Assembly: GCF_038246755.1 (NCBI RefSeq)
Contig: NZ_CP134706.1
Coordinates: 1,674,001 to 1,738,000 of the forward strand
Length of the DNA: 64,000 bases
Reading direction: 5' to 3'
From: Micromonospora sp. FIMYZ51
GTDB taxonomy: Bacteria > Actinomycetota > Actinomycetes > Mycobacteriales > Micromonosporaceae
Shown here: positions 19,193-28,185 of the stretch, in pieces
How positions within the stretch are numbered: the stretch's first letter is position 1
How the letters are laid out: each line of letters starts with the position of its first letter
Notes under the pieces: model-generated
Told to the model about the DNA's origin: nothing
Database searches by the model: none
Seen by the model: the letters and a program-made list of their open reading frames with translations, nothing else
Made by a program: the position numbers and the translations under genes

Positions 19193-19732
19193 ATGGGCAT
19201 CAGAGAAGCCGAAGGATCCATGGGCAGCGCGGCGGCCGGTGTGGTGCACCGCCTCACCGAACGGCGGCAGACGGTGGCCACCGTCGAGTCGCTCACCGGT
19301 GGCCTGCTGGCCGCCACGATCGTCGAGATCGCCGGGGCGAGCGTCGCCTACCGGGGCGGGCTGGTGGTCTACGCCACCGAGCTGAAGGGGCGGCTGGCCG
19401 GCGTACCGGCGCAGCTGCTGGCCGAACGCGGCCCGGTCGACCCCGATGTGGCCGCGGCGCTCGCCGAGGGCGGACGACGCCGCTGTGAAGCCGACTGGGC
19501 GTTGGCCACCACCGGGGTGGCCGGCCCGGAGCCCCAGGACGGCAAGCCGGTCGGGCTGGTCTATGTCGCGGTCGCCGGGCCGGACGGCACCGAGGTGCGC
19601 AAACTCGACCTCGACGGCGGGCGCGACCGGATCCGGGCGGGTGCGGTGACCGGGGCGCTGCGGCTGCTCGCCGAGCACATCCAAGTTCCGGACACCGCCG
19701 ACCAGCCGAGCACCGCGGTCGGTCGCGACTGA
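19193..19732 (+). CDS. CinA C-terminal-type nicotinamide-nucleotide amidohydrolase
   Basis: A 179-residue stand-alone CinA C-terminal (PncC) domain that deamidates nicotinamide mononucleotide in pyridine-nucleotide salvage. The hallmark ESLTGG is near residue 30, with GGLVVYA and TTGVAGPEPQDGKPVGLVYVA further on. There is no N-terminal MoaB-like domain, so it is the short form. ATG 19193 is preferred to ATG 19184 because GGGAAGG abuts the latter and is spaced 9 bases from the former. It sits between pgsA and clgR, as in other actinobacteria. Confidence 0.9.
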   Translation: MGIREAEGSMGSAAAGVVHRLTERRQTVATVESLTGGLLAATIVEIAGASVAYRGGLVVYATELKGRLAGVPAQLLAERGPVDPDVAAALAEGGRRRCEADWALATTGVAGPEPQDGKPVGLVYVAVAGPDGTEVRKLDLDGGRDRIRAGAVTGALRLLAEHIQVPDTADQPSTAVGRD

Positions 19733-19948
19733 GAGCGGCGGCTGCCTGCGGAAACAGGCCGATGTCGGGCGGTACCGGGGAAGCTCATCGGCGGCGGTCG
19801 GAAGGTGACGCCGTGGGGTACCCGGGCGGGGTGGGATGTCGCGGCGGCGGGTAACGGGTACGGTTGCCTGAAGGCTCCGACGATCGGGGCCGGTGCCGCT
19901 GCCGGTCCTCGCGAGGTCGGGTGAACTGTGTCCCTCAGGGGAGGTGCG

Positions 19949-20407
19949 ATGGTCCTGCTACGCCGGGTGATCGGTGACGCACTGCGGGCGCGCCGGCAGG
20001 GGCAGCACCGCACGCTGCGCGAGGTGTCTTCCGCCGCAAACGTCAGCCTGGGGTACCTGTCCGAGATCGAACGTGGCCAGAAGGAACCCTCAAGCGAACT
20101 GCTCGCCGCGATCTGTGACGCGCTGGGCGCCCGCCTGTCCGAGCTGCTTCGCGAGGTGAGCGACACGGTCGCGCTCGCCGAGCAGATGCCGGGCGTGCTC
20201 GTTCCGGTGCAGGACGGGCCGGCCGAGTCGACGCCGGTCGCCGCGGCGTCGGTGGCCAGGAGTGCCGGTCGGGGCGTGCACCAGGTCAGCTCGGACGGCA
20301 CCGTGGCCGTCTCCGTGCGCCAGGACTCCCCGCTCAAGGCCACGCTGCGCAGCGCCCGGGTCCGCCCGGCCGACCGCACCGATCGGGACGTGGTCTGCGC
20401 CGCCTGA
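19949..20407 (+). CDS. clgR: ClgR-like XRE-family transcriptional regulator
   Basis: A 152-residue regulator with an N-terminal helix-turn-helix ([31 protein letters not shown], about residues 24-54). This matches ClgR, the activator of Clp protease and envelope-stress genes. The C-terminal half is variable and ends in DVVCAA; ClgR proteins often carry a C-terminal Ala-Ala degron, but that role here is inference. The start is fixed by AGGGGAGGTG just before ATG 19949. The gene lies directly before pspA and pspM, the mycobacterial clgR-pspA-pspM arrangement. A palindrome CCTCGCGAGG is at 19907-19916; I could not match it to the ClgR box. Confidence 0.88.
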   Translation: MVLLRRVIGDALRARRQGQHRTLREVSSAANVSLGYLSEIERGQKEPSSELLAAICDALGARLSELLREVSDTVALAEQMPGVLVPVQDGPAESTPVAAASVARSAGRGVHQVSSDGTVAVSVRQDSPLKATLRSARVRPADRTDRDVVCAA

Positions 20408-20590
20408 ATGTGCGGCCGATGGTCGCGGTTGCCCGCGCCGCGTAGGGTTGATCGTGCTCGTCCCCCCGCTGGCCGGTACGGATGCCGTGCTGGCCGTCGG
20501 CTGGGACGATGGATTCACCAGCGCCGGTGGCCGCCCTGGCCCACAGGCGTGGGGCAGGGGCAGCGACGTTACTGAGGGGATACCGCGGAG

Positions 20591-21457
20591 ATGGCGAACC
20601 CGTTCGTCAAGGGTTGGAAGTACCTGATGGCGCTTTTCGGCGCCCGAATCGACGAGCACGCCGATCCCAAGGTGCAGCTCCAGCAGGCCATCGACGAGGC
20701 GCACCGGCAGCACCAGGCGCTCGTCCAGCAGGCCGCAGCGGTGATCGGCAACCAGCGACAGCTGGAGATGAAGCTGTCCCGGCAGATGTCCGACGTCGAG
20801 CGGTTGCAGTCCAACGCCCGGCAGGCGCTGGTCCTCGCCGACCAGGCCCGGGCCAAGGGTGACGAGGCCGAGGCCGGCCGCTACGAGCAGTCGGCGCAGA
20901 CCCTGGCCACCCAGTTGGTCTCCGCCGAGCAGTCCGCCGAGGACCTGAAGACCCTGCACGACCAGGCGCTCGCCGCAGCCGGGCAGGCCCGCCGCGCGGT
21001 GGAGAACAACTCGATGATCCTCCAGCAGAAGCTGGCCGAGCGCGCCAAGCTGCTCAGCCAGCTGGAGCAGGCCAAGATGCAGGAGAGCGTGGCCGCCTCG
21101 CTGGAGTCCATGTCCGCGCTCACCGCGCCGGGCACCACGCCCAGCCTGGACGAGGTCCGCGACCGCATCGAACGCCGCTACGCCAACGCCATGGGCCGCG
21201 CCGAGCTGGCCAGCAACTCGACCGAAGGGCGGATGCTGGAGATCCAAAAGGCGACCCTGGACACCGCGGGCTCGGCCCGGCTGGACCAGATCCGGGCCAG
21301 CATGGCCGGTGAGCAGCTCGGTGCCGGCACCGGACAGGGTGCCGTGGGTAGCCAGCCGGCGGCGGCGAGCAACGATCCGGCGGTGGCGCGGCTCGACGAG
21401 ATCCGGGCCAGCATGAGCCGCGACCGCGGCACCGGCGACACCAGCGCCGCCGGCTGA
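20591..21457 (+). CDS. pspA: Phage-shock protein A (PspA/IM30 family)
   Basis: The 288-residue, almost wholly coiled-coil ESCRT-III-like protein binds stressed inner membrane and maintains the proton gradient. The amphipathic N-terminal helix ([21 protein letters not shown]) and long heptad helices to about residue 220 are typical. The C-terminus is low-complexity with two copies of the peptide ARLD(Q/E)IRASM, at roughly 233-242 and 265-274. This tail occurs in actinobacterial homologues (35-kDa antigen of mycobacteria). It lies 183 bases after clgR, so it may have its own ClgR-dependent promoter, and 23 bases before pspM. Confidence 0.93.
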   Translation: MANPFVKGWKYLMALFGARIDEHADPKVQLQQAIDEAHRQHQALVQQAAAVIGNQRQLEMKLSRQMSDVERLQSNARQALVLADQARAKGDEAEAGRYEQSAQTLATQLVSAEQSAEDLKTLHDQALAAAGQARRAVENNSMILQQKLAERAKLLSQLEQAKMQESVAASLESMSALTAPGTTPSLDEVRDRIERRYANAMGRAELASNSTEGRMLEIQKATLDTAGSARLDQIRASMAGEQLGAGTGQGAVGSQPAAASNDPAVARLDEIRASMSRDRGTGDTSAAG

Positions 21458-21480
21458 GCGGAGGAGTCGAGGAGGCGACG

Positions 21481-22254
21481 GTGGCAGACGAGCGCACCCG
21501 GTACTTTCGCCGGCTGGGCAAGCTGCGACGCTCCGCCCGGCGGTGGAGCGTACTGGCCGGTGGGCTCGGTGGCGCGACGGTCATCCTGACCCCGTACGCC
21601 GGGATCGGGCTGGCCGACGCGGCCTGGGCCGCCGCCGCGGGCGCGGCCACCGCGTTCGCCGGCTGGCGCTGGAGCGACCTGCGCGCGTTGACCGCCCAGC
21701 CGGCCCCGCCCGCCCTCGATCCGGCGCAGGCCGCCGCCCGCTCCCGAGCCCGCCTGGTCGCCGCCGTGGAACGCCTGCCCGCCGGTGCCGGTGTCGTGGC
21801 CGAGGTACGCCGGGTCCGCAGCCGCAGCGAACTGCGCGGCACCACCGCCGCCGGTCCGTGGGAGCGGCTGGACCGGGCCGCCTCGACCATGGCCGGGATG
21901 TCCGGCCGGCTCACCGGCCTGGCCGGGCCGGCGGTGGCGGAGGCGGCAGCGGCCGAGCGGTCCCTGCGCGAGCTGGCCAGCCGGGTGGCCAGCGTGGAAC
22001 GCGCGGTACGGCTCGCGCCGGCCGATGCCCGGCCGCCCCTGACCGAGGCGCATCAGGCGCTCACCGGGCAGCTGGAGGCGGGCGTGTCCGCGTACGAGCG
22101 TCTGGTGGTGGCCGCCGCCGGCTACCTGGCCGAGGAGTACCGTCCGGAGACCGAGCATCCGGCCGCCACCCGCCTGACCGAGGCGACGGATCTCCTCCAC
22201 GGCTTCGCCTCCGCCCTGTCGGAACTCCGCGGTCGCCCCGCCCCCACCCGCTGA
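21481..22254 (+). CDS. pspM: PspM-like envelope stress membrane protein
   Basis: A 257-residue protein with a basic N-terminus and two adjacent membrane helices (about residues 25-62), followed by a cytosolic helical domain rich in Ala/Arg/Glu. Mycobacterial PspM (Rv2743c) has this layout, and its gene follows pspA in the same way; it tethers PspA to the membrane. Sequence alone would support only a two-helix protein, so the name rests partly on synteny. The GTG start has GAGGAGG 5 bases upstream. Confidence 0.75.
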   Translation: MADERTRYFRRLGKLRRSARRWSVLAGGLGGATVILTPYAGIGLADAAWAAAAGAATAFAGWRWSDLRALTAQPAPPALDPAQAAARSRARLVAAVERLPAGAGVVAEVRRVRSRSELRGTTAAGPWERLDRAASTMAGMSGRLTGLAGPAVAEAAAAERSLRELASRVASVERAVRLAPADARPPLTEAHQALTGQLEAGVSAYERLVVAAAGYLAEEYRPETEHPAATRLTEATDLLHGFASALSELRGRPAPTR

Positions 22255-22290
22255 TCCGCCCTCCGGCCGTCCCCTGTTGGTCAAGAGGTT

Positions 22291-22527
22291 GTGGTCGGAT
22301 CCCACGTCAAGCCGGACGGCAGCTGGCAGACCTACCTCTACGACTCGAGCGGCCAGCTGATCCCCGGCAACTGGCGGCTGCGGGCCAGCAGCGGTGGCTG
22401 GACCGGCGAGATCACCGCGACGATCAAGCCGACCGCCCGGAACTTCGGCGCCAGCAACATGATCGCGTTCACCCTGGGCAAGCCGAGCGGGGCCATCGGC
22501 TACGGCGCGATGCCGCCGTTCCCCTGA
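22291..22527 (+). pseudogene. Orphan 3' coding fragment
   Basis: A 78-codon reading frame with strong third-position GC bias (nearly every codon ends in G or C). It encodes a beta-rich peptide, including WQTYLYDSSGQLIPGNW and GASNMIAFTLGKP. The frame remains plausible a little upstream of GTG 22291 (PVGQEVVVGSH), but there is no Shine-Dalgarno and it abuts pspM. I read it as the C-terminal remnant of a larger, probably secreted, protein whose 5' part was lost. A small intact gene is the alternative. No family recognised. Confidence 0.45.
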
Positions 22528-22547
22528 CCCATCGCGGTGACGTCGGC

Positions 22548-25500
22548 CTAGTCCGGGGTGGTGACCGGGATGGGGCCGGTGAAGAGGGAGGCGCCCACCA
22601 GGTTGACCGAGCGGATCCGGTAGTAGTAGGTGACGCCCCGGGCCAGGCCGGTGTTGGTGAAGCCCCGACCGGTGACCGTGAAGGTCGCCAGTTCCTGGCG
22701 GAAGAGCGGATCGCGGGCCCGTTCCACCACGAATCCCGAACCCTGGCCGGTGGGGGTGCTGGCCGCCCAACCGAGCACCACTGTCGCGGTGTCCGGCCCG
22801 GGGGCGCTGGTGGCCACGCTCACCGCGTTCGGGGTGCCCGGCACCGGTGGGGTGGTCACCCTGGCCACGATCGACCACGGTGAGGCCGCACCCAGGTAGG
22901 TGGTCCGCACCCGGTAGTAGTAGGTGGTGTCCGCAGCGACCGCCGGGTCCAGGTGGTGGTTGCCGACACCGATCGCGGTGGTGCCCGGCCCGCTGGTGAA
23001 GGTGGGGTTGGTGGCCCGCTGCACGTCGACACCGGTGGCGAAGGAGCGGTTGGTCCAGCGCAACGCGACCCGCAGCGGAGCGGCCGGCGGCAGCGTCGCG
23101 GTCAGCCCGGTCGGCGCGGCGAGCCCGACCGAGGCCGGGGCACCGTTCGACCAGGCGGAGCAGCCGGCCGCGTTCTCCGCCCGGATCCGGTAGTGGTACG
23201 TCACCCCGGGAGTGACCGTGGCGTCGGTGTACCGGGTGGCGGTGGCCGCCACGGTGATCTCGGTCAGCCCGACGGTGAAGGCCGCGTCGGTGGCCCGGTG
23301 CAGCAGGTGGCTGGTGGCGGCCGGGAGGCTGCCGTTGCCGGTCCAGGCCAGGGCGATCGCCGGCAGCGCGGTCGCCGAGCCGGGGGCGGCGATGGCGGTC
23401 AGCCCGGTCGGCGGCCGGGGCGAGACGCGTACCACGAGGGGTCGGCTCATGCCCTGGTCGCGGTGCCCGCCCGCGGCGCTCGACCAGTGGTACTCCCAAC
23501 CGAGGTTGACGGCCTGGTTGACCACCGCCGCCCGCTGCCCGTCGACCGGACTGGTCGTGGTGGAGCCGGCGGGTACGCCGGTCGGCCGGGCCGGGTCGAG
23601 CAGCCGTACGCTGTCGCCGATCTTGAACGGCAGGGGTGGTGCCGCCGGCCGGAGCGCCAGCACCACGTCCTCGCCCGGGTCGACCCGGACCACCTGCTTC
23701 CAGCCGAGCTCGCCGGGCTGCGGCGGCCGGATCCGGCCGTCGTCGCCGACCCGGCCGACCACCTGCACATCCAGCCCCTCGAACCGCACCGGATGGCTCT
23801 GCCGGCCGGTGCCGCGAATCCGCCAGAGCTGGCTGCCGTCGCCGGGCGCGCCGACCAGGATCGCCGGGTCGCCGACGTGCAGCAGTTCGGTCGCCGGATC
23901 GGTCGGCCCGAGCGGCAGGGCGGCTGCGACAAGCGGCCCGGCGTCGGGATGCGCCACGCCGAGACGGCCGGTGAGCCGACCGTGATCGGGCTCGAAGACC
24001 TGCCGGACCGCCTTGACCACAAGCGGCAGGGTCACCGGGGCGGCACCGCCGGCCGGGATGAACTCGACCCCGGTGGCGTGCACCGGCAACCGGACCGGGC
24101 CGGCCGTGGCGGTGCCGTAGCAGGGATCGTAGGCCGGCTGCGGCACGACCGGCGGACGCTGGCTGGCCGCGTACGCGCCGGGCAGCCGGTCCCGCAGCCG
24201 GTCGAGGTCGTACGCCGGTGCGGGCTGACCGACCACCCGCAGCTGCAACAGGGTCCGGGTGTTCGGGCCGTACCCGGGGTGGGTCGGTGGCGCGCCGCCC
24301 TCGGCCGTCCGGTCCGGCCCGCCGGTGTGCAGGTCGTAGCGGGGATCGAAGCAGGGCAGCGGGACGGGGCAGTCGTTGTAGAGGATCAGCGTGCTGCCCG
24401 GTGCGACCGGGGCCAGGTCCACCAGCACGTCGGCCCGCTCACCGGGGGCGAGCAGCAGCGCGTGACCGGCCACGTTGAGCACTGTCGGATCGCGCCGGTC
24501 GTACCGGAAGCCGATCGGCCGATTGGCTATCACCTCGGGCATCGGCAGCAGGCCGCACTCGTTGCCGATCCGGATCAGCTCGGGCCCGGCGGCGCGCGGG
24601 TCCGGCACGCCGCCGGGCCGACCGTCGATGGGCCAGCCCGCCGGCCGGTCGGCGGCGGGAACGGCATCGACAATCGGCACCTCGCCGGCAGCCGGCTCGA
24701 CCAGCTTCCCCTCCGGAGTCCACATCGGCGCGTCGGAGCCGGCCCGGTACAGCTGAAGGTTCAGCCAGCGGTCGGTGCAGGCGTTGAGGATCCGCCACCG
24801 GTGCAGCCGGGGCTCGACCTCCAGGTACGGGTACGCGACGCCGTTGACCAGCACGGTGTCCCCGTACGCCGCCGGCACCGCGCTCGGGTGCGGTACGCCG
24901 GGCAGGTCCGGTGGCTCGTCCGGGTCGGTGACCGGATCGTGGCGCGGGTTGGGCACGGTCGCGGCGGGCGTGTCGGGGCCGGTCGGTGCGGCGGTACGCG
25001 ACCACGGGCCGTAGTCCCACCGACCGGTCGGGTTGATCCCGTCCGGCCGGTACGGGTGCTGCCGGGGTTGGTAGACGTGCGGATGCCAGAGGTCACCCCG
25101 GGTGCCCCAGCGGTCCCGGTCCCAGGTCGGGTCCTGGTTGGCGAGTTGGGCGTCGTCCGGTACGAAGGTCTTGTCCTCGAAGACCAGGGGCAGTTGCTCG
25201 GCGGGCAGCAGCCCGTCGGCGATCAGTGCCTCCTGCGCGTCGTCGGTGAGCAGGTAGAGCGCGACCTGCCCGGAATAGCCGGTGAGCCGGGACAGCCCGA
25301 CCGTGTTGTCGTGGAACCAGAGCAGCCGGCCGCTCTGTTCGTTCGGGTAGTAGAGCGTGGTGGCACCGCGACCGGGGTGGGCCATGTCGGGGACGTGGGT
25401 CAGGCCGGTGCCGGTCGGATACGGGGTGATCTCACCCGCCGGAGTGATCCACTGCCACGGGTTGCCGGCGCTGATCCAGCCGGTCGACGCGCCGCAGAGG

Positions 25501-26213
25501 TGCAACACCGCCCGGTTCTGCGGGTACGGTGCCGGCCCGGCGAGCGGACCCGCCCCGGCACCGGGCACCGTCGGGTCGACCGGTAGGAACAGGTCACCGG
25601 CCGGGCCGGTGGGCAGTTGGTTGATGAACTTGAGCCGTACCGGTCGTCCACGGCGGGCGAGCAGGACCGGGCCGAGGTGCCAGGGCCGCTGCGGCGGGGC
25701 GACGGTGTTGTGCCCGTCGCCGTCGGTGCCCAGGTTGAGCTGCCGGTAGCCGCGCAGCCGGGTGGCCGGCAGGTCCCGGTGCAGGCGTTGGGCGTACTCC
25801 TGAAGACCGATCTCGTAGTAGTCACAGCCCGGATAGCTGATCGTGTCGGGCACCGCCACCGGCAGGTATCCGCCGAGCGGTGCGGCCTCCGGCGTGCCCA
25901 GGCGGGGCAGCGGGTCGACGAACTTGCGGATCCCGGTGCCGGCCACCACCTGACCGGCCTCGTCGAGAACCGGCAACGGACTGTACGCGTGGTTCGGTAC
26001 CGCACCGAGGCAACGCGGCACGGCGGCCGGATCCAGACTGGCCGACGCCCCGGGCGGCGTCGGCGCGCTCTGCTCGGCGGTGTCCTGGCCGGCCCGCGCG
26101 CCGGGCACCGCCGTGGCGGCACGTCGCAGGTCAGCGCGGTTGGCCTGCTCGGTGTGGTCAGCGCGGTCGGCGCGGATCATCCAGGTCGAGCGGAGTCTGC
26201 GGAAGACGGCCAT
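22548..26213 (-). CDS. CotA-like multicopper-oxidase homologue with three fibronectin III domains; copper ligands largely replaced
   Basis: The 1221-residue protein follows spore-coat laccase CotA along its cupredoxin part: LWFHDNTVGLSRLTGYSG, TVLVNGVAYPYLEVEP, APGERADVLVDL, HPVRFEGLDVQVV and GHRDQGMSRPLVV. The copper motifs differ. HLHG is HLCG (about 236), WYHDH is WFHDN (about 298), HPxHLH is HPVRFE (about 806), and the type-1 WxCH is WEYH (about 905). That would remove most type 1, 2 and 3 ligands. Residues about 928-1221 are three fibronectin III repeats. No clear signal peptide is seen. I start at ATG 26213 because GGGAGAG precedes it; an upstream in-frame start at 26294 lacks support. 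It may be structural or bind a ligand rather than oxidise. Confidence 0.82.
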   Translation of the reverse strand: MAVFRRLRSTWMIRADRADHTEQANRADLRRAATAVPGARAGQDTAEQSAPTPPGASASLDPAAVPRCLGAVPNHAYSPLPVLDEAGQVVAGTGIRKFVDPLPRLGTPEAAPLGGYLPVAVPDTISYPGCDYYEIGLQEYAQRLHRDLPATRLRGYRQLNLGTDGDGHNTVAPPQRPWHLGPVLLARRGRPVRLKFINQLPTGPAGDLFLPVDPTVPGAGAGPLAGPAPYPQNRAVLHLCGASTGWISAGNPWQWITPAGEITPYPTGTGLTHVPDMAHPGRGATTLYYPNEQSGRLLWFHDNTVGLSRLTGYSGQVALYLLTDDAQEALIADGLLPAEQLPLVFEDKTFVPDDAQLANQDPTWDRDRWGTRGDLWHPHVYQPRQHPYRPDGINPTGRWDYGPWSRTAAPTGPDTPAATVPNPRHDPVTDPDEPPDLPGVPHPSAVPAAYGDTVLVNGVAYPYLEVEPRLHRWRILNACTDRWLNLQLYRAGSDAPMWTPEGKLVEPAAGEVPIVDAVPAADRPAGWPIDGRPGGVPDPRAAGPELIRIGNECGLLPMPEVIANRPIGFRYDRRDPTVLNVAGHALLLAPGERADVLVDLAPVAPGSTLILYNDCPVPLPCFDPRYDLHTGGPDRTAEGGAPPTHPGYGPNTRTLLQLRVVGQPAPAYDLDRLRDRLPGAYAASQRPPVVPQPAYDPCYGTATAGPVRLPVHATGVEFIPAGGAAPVTLPLVVKAVRQVFEPDHGRLTGRLGVAHPDAGPLVAAALPLGPTDPATELLHVGDPAILVGAPGDGSQLWRIRGTGRQSHPVRFEGLDVQVVGRVGDDGRIRPPQPGELGWKQVVRVDPGEDVVLALRPAAPPLPFKIGDSVRLLDPARPTGVPAGSTTTSPVDGQRAAVVNQAVNLGWEYHWSSAAGGHRDQGMSRPLVVRVSPRPPTGLTAIAAPGSATALPAIALAWTGNGSLPAATSHLLHRATDAAFTVGLTEITVAATATRYTDATVTPGVTYHYRIRAENAAGCSAWSNGAPASVGLAAPTGLTATLPPAAPLRVALRWTNRSFATGVDVQRATNPTFTSGPGTTAIGVGNHHLDPAVAADTTYYYRVRTTYLGAASPWSIVARVTTPPVPGTPNAVSVATSAPGPDTATVVLGWAASTPTGQGSGFVVERARDPLFRQELATFTVTGRGFTNTGLARGVTYYYRIRSVNLVGASLFTGPIPVTTPD

Positions 26214-26414
26214 GGCTCTCCCGGGGATCGGGCGCGACGGCTGCCACGACGGCGGGGCAGGCGCGGTCGCGCGGTGTTGACGATCCGTGAGCACCCAACC
26301 GCAGCATGCGACGTGAACGGCCGGTTAGGAAGTCCCCAATCGTGCCAATCTGCCGCGCTCCCGGCGTGTCCCTCCCGCCACTCCGGCTCGCCGGCCCGAA
26401 CAGCGGTGCCTCGA

Positions 26415-27203
26415 TCAGGGGGTGGGCTGACAGTTGGGGCACCAGTAGGTGACCCGTTCGCCCAACTCCTCCTTGCGGATGGCGGTGCCGCAGCGGCGGC
26501 ACGGTTGGGCCCGCCGCCCGTAGACATAGCTGGTCTGGCCGCGCCGAACCGAACCTGTGGTGCTCTGCGTCCACCGGCCCCGGTTCGCGGCGAGCAACTT
26601 CTGGGCCAGGACGACCAGAGCGGCCAGGTCGGATACCTCGCGCACCCGCGTCCAGGGATGGACTCCGCGCAGGAACAACGCCTCGCACTTGTAGAGGTTG
26701 CCGATTCCGGCCAGGTTGCGCTGGTCCAGCAGCGCCACGCCGATGCTCTCCTCGGGCTGGGCGGCGAGTCGGCGTACCGCCTCGGCCGGATCCCAGTCCG
26801 CGCCGAGCAGGTCGGGGCCGAGGTGGCCGACGAGGCGGTCCTCCTCGGCGGCCGGCAGCAGGGCCAGGTCGTGCAGGTGGTAGCCGACGGCGGTGGTGGT
26901 CGGCGCGCGTAGCACCGCCCGGATCAGGTGCGCCGGCCTTGCCGCCCAGCGTTCCCCGGGCGCGTACGTCCGCCAGGTGCCGTCCATCCGCAGGTGCGAG
27001 TGCAGCGTCCACCGGGCGTCATCGGGGGCGGCCAGCCGCAGCAGCAGGTGCTTGCCCCGGCTGACACACCCGAGCACCGCCCAGCCGGTGAGGTCGGTGG
27101 TGGCCAGTCGAGGCACCCGGAAGTCACTGCCGGTCAGCTGGGCCCCGGCCAACGCGCGGTCCAGGACGCGGGCGGTGTTCCAGACGGTGTCTCCCTCGGG
27201 CAC
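26415..27203 (-). CDS. nei: Fpg/Nei family DNA glycosylase (Nei2-like)
   Basis: A 262-residue bifunctional base-excision glycosylase/AP lyase. It begins MPEGDTVW, so mature Pro is the nucleophile and Glu the general acid. The H2TH region is at about 130-200, with DQRNLAGIGNLYKCE. The C-terminal zinc finger is CRRCG-(x)-TYWCPNCQ. This pattern fits the actinobacterial Nei2 subgroup acting on oxidised pyrimidines and related lesions. The gene is alone on its strand; 120 bases separate it from the oxidase homologue's start. Confidence 0.92.
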   Translation of the reverse strand: MPEGDTVWNTARVLDRALAGAQLTGSDFRVPRLATTDLTGWAVLGCVSRGKHLLLRLAAPDDARWTLHSHLRMDGTWRTYAPGERWAARPAHLIRAVLRAPTTTAVGYHLHDLALLPAAEEDRLVGHLGPDLLGADWDPAEAVRRLAAQPEESIGVALLDQRNLAGIGNLYKCEALFLRGVHPWTRVREVSDLAALVVLAQKLLAANRGRWTQSTTGSVRRGQTSYVYGRRAQPCRRCGTAIRKEELGERVTYWCPNCQPTP

Positions 27204-27254
27204 CGCACCATCCTCCCTCGGCTCGAACGCGATTCATGTATATCGCTATTTGTA

Positions 27255-27286
27255 GCGCACATTACTTTCGATCATCAAATATGCGC
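27255..27286 (+). promoter_or_regulatory. Imperfect inverted repeat in AT-rich promoter region
   Basis: GCGCACAT at 27255-27262 and ATATGCGC at 27279-27286 form a 7-of-8 inverted repeat with a 16-base spacer. It lies in a stretch of about 90 bases unusually rich in A and T for this genome, upstream of the secreted SH3-like protein. It could be an operator; no regulator is identified. Confidence 0.35.
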
Positions 27287-27315
27287 ACTATCAGGGAGTT
27301 GTTAGGAGAAATTCG

Positions 27316-28107
27316 GTGAAAAAATCCCACGCTGGTGCTCTGCTGCTGATCGCCGTTTTCGCGCTCGACCCGTTTCCCGTTCCCGCCTCGGCCGCGCCGG
27401 TCGCCACCGCCGTCACGGTCGGTCCGACCTATCGCGTGTACGCGACCCGGATCGGCCTGGTCGGCGAGGTGACCGCGAACGGACACACGATTGTGGCGCG
27501 GGACCACTTCGTGGCCCTGCCGTCACGACGAGGACTCTCCCCACGCGGCACCGGCGACCGTACCGTCCGGGTGTGCACCACCGGCGGCAGCCGGTGTGAG
27601 TACGCCCCGGTCTGGGATGTCGGCCCGTGGAACACCCGTGACGACTACTGGAACCCCGCCGCCGTACGCGAGGACTGGAAGGGTCTGCCGCAGGGGCTAC
27701 CGCAGGCGCAGGCCGCGTACCAGTACGGCTACCACGATGGGCGGGACCAGTTCGGCCGGGTGGTGCTGAACCCGGCTGGTATCGACCTCGCCGACGGCAC
27801 CTTCTGGGACGGACTGCGGCTCAGCACGAACAGCTGGGTCGACGTGGCGTACCTGTGGACGGGTACCGGGTCCCGAGGCGTGGTCGGCGACGGTCCGCTG
27901 AACGTCCGGGCCGGACCGGGCACCAGCTACGGCAGCCGCGGCCTCGCCGCTACCTACGCCCACGTGCCGATCCAGTGCTACGTGGCCGGTCAGACCGTCA
28001 CCGGCCCCTACCGCACCACAAACCGATGGAACCGCCTGGCCAGCCGGCAGTACGTCAGCCACGCGTTCATCGCGACGGTCCGGGGGCCGGCGATATCGCG
28101 TTGCTGA
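27316..28107 (+). CDS. Secreted protein with C-terminal SH3-like domain
   Basis: The 263-residue protein has a classical signal peptide (KKSHAGALLLIAVFALDPFPVPASA, cleavage near residue 27). An N-terminal region resembles the double-psi beta-barrel/RlpA-like secreted proteins of actinobacteria (VCTTGGSRCEYAPVWDVGPWNTRDDYWN). A bacterial SH3-like domain follows (GPLNVRAGPGTSYGSRG), with C-terminal Cys pairs. Such proteins bind peptidoglycan or act as spore or cell-wall factors; the ligand is not readable. AGGAGAA precedes the GTG start. The upstream region is AT-rich. Confidence 0.8.
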   Translation: MKKSHAGALLLIAVFALDPFPVPASAAPVATAVTVGPTYRVYATRIGLVGEVTANGHTIVARDHFVALPSRRGLSPRGTGDRTVRVCTTGGSRCEYAPVWDVGPWNTRDDYWNPAAVREDWKGLPQGLPQAQAAYQYGYHDGRDQFGRVVLNPAGIDLADGTFWDGLRLSTNSWVDVAYLWTGTGSRGVVGDGPLNVRAGPGTSYGSRGLAATYAHVPIQCYVAGQTVTGPYRTTNRWNRLASRQYVSHAFIATVRGPAISRC

Positions 28108-28130
28108 GCCGCCCGGCCGGGCACCGTCCG

Positions 28131-28185
28131 CCGATCTGCCCGGCCCTGCGCTCAGCCGATCTGCCCTGCGCTGCGCTCAGGGCAG
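28131..28185. terminator. 25-base tandem repeat and hairpin between convergent genes
   Basis: Two adjacent 25-base copies (28131-28155 and 28156-28180; 23 of 25 identical) start CCGATCTGCCC and end CTGCGCTCAG. The second copy ends in a perfect 8-base stem, CTGCCCTG at 28161-28168 with CAGGGCAG at 28178-28185. It overlaps the 3' end of the CPCC gene and lies after the secreted SH3-like gene, so it probably terminates both. Confidence 0.55.

Noticed and set aside
19907..19916. ClgR autoregulatory box at CCTCGCGAGG
   Set aside because: The palindrome does not match the ClgR consensus (GTTCGC-N5-GCG type) well enough to claim.
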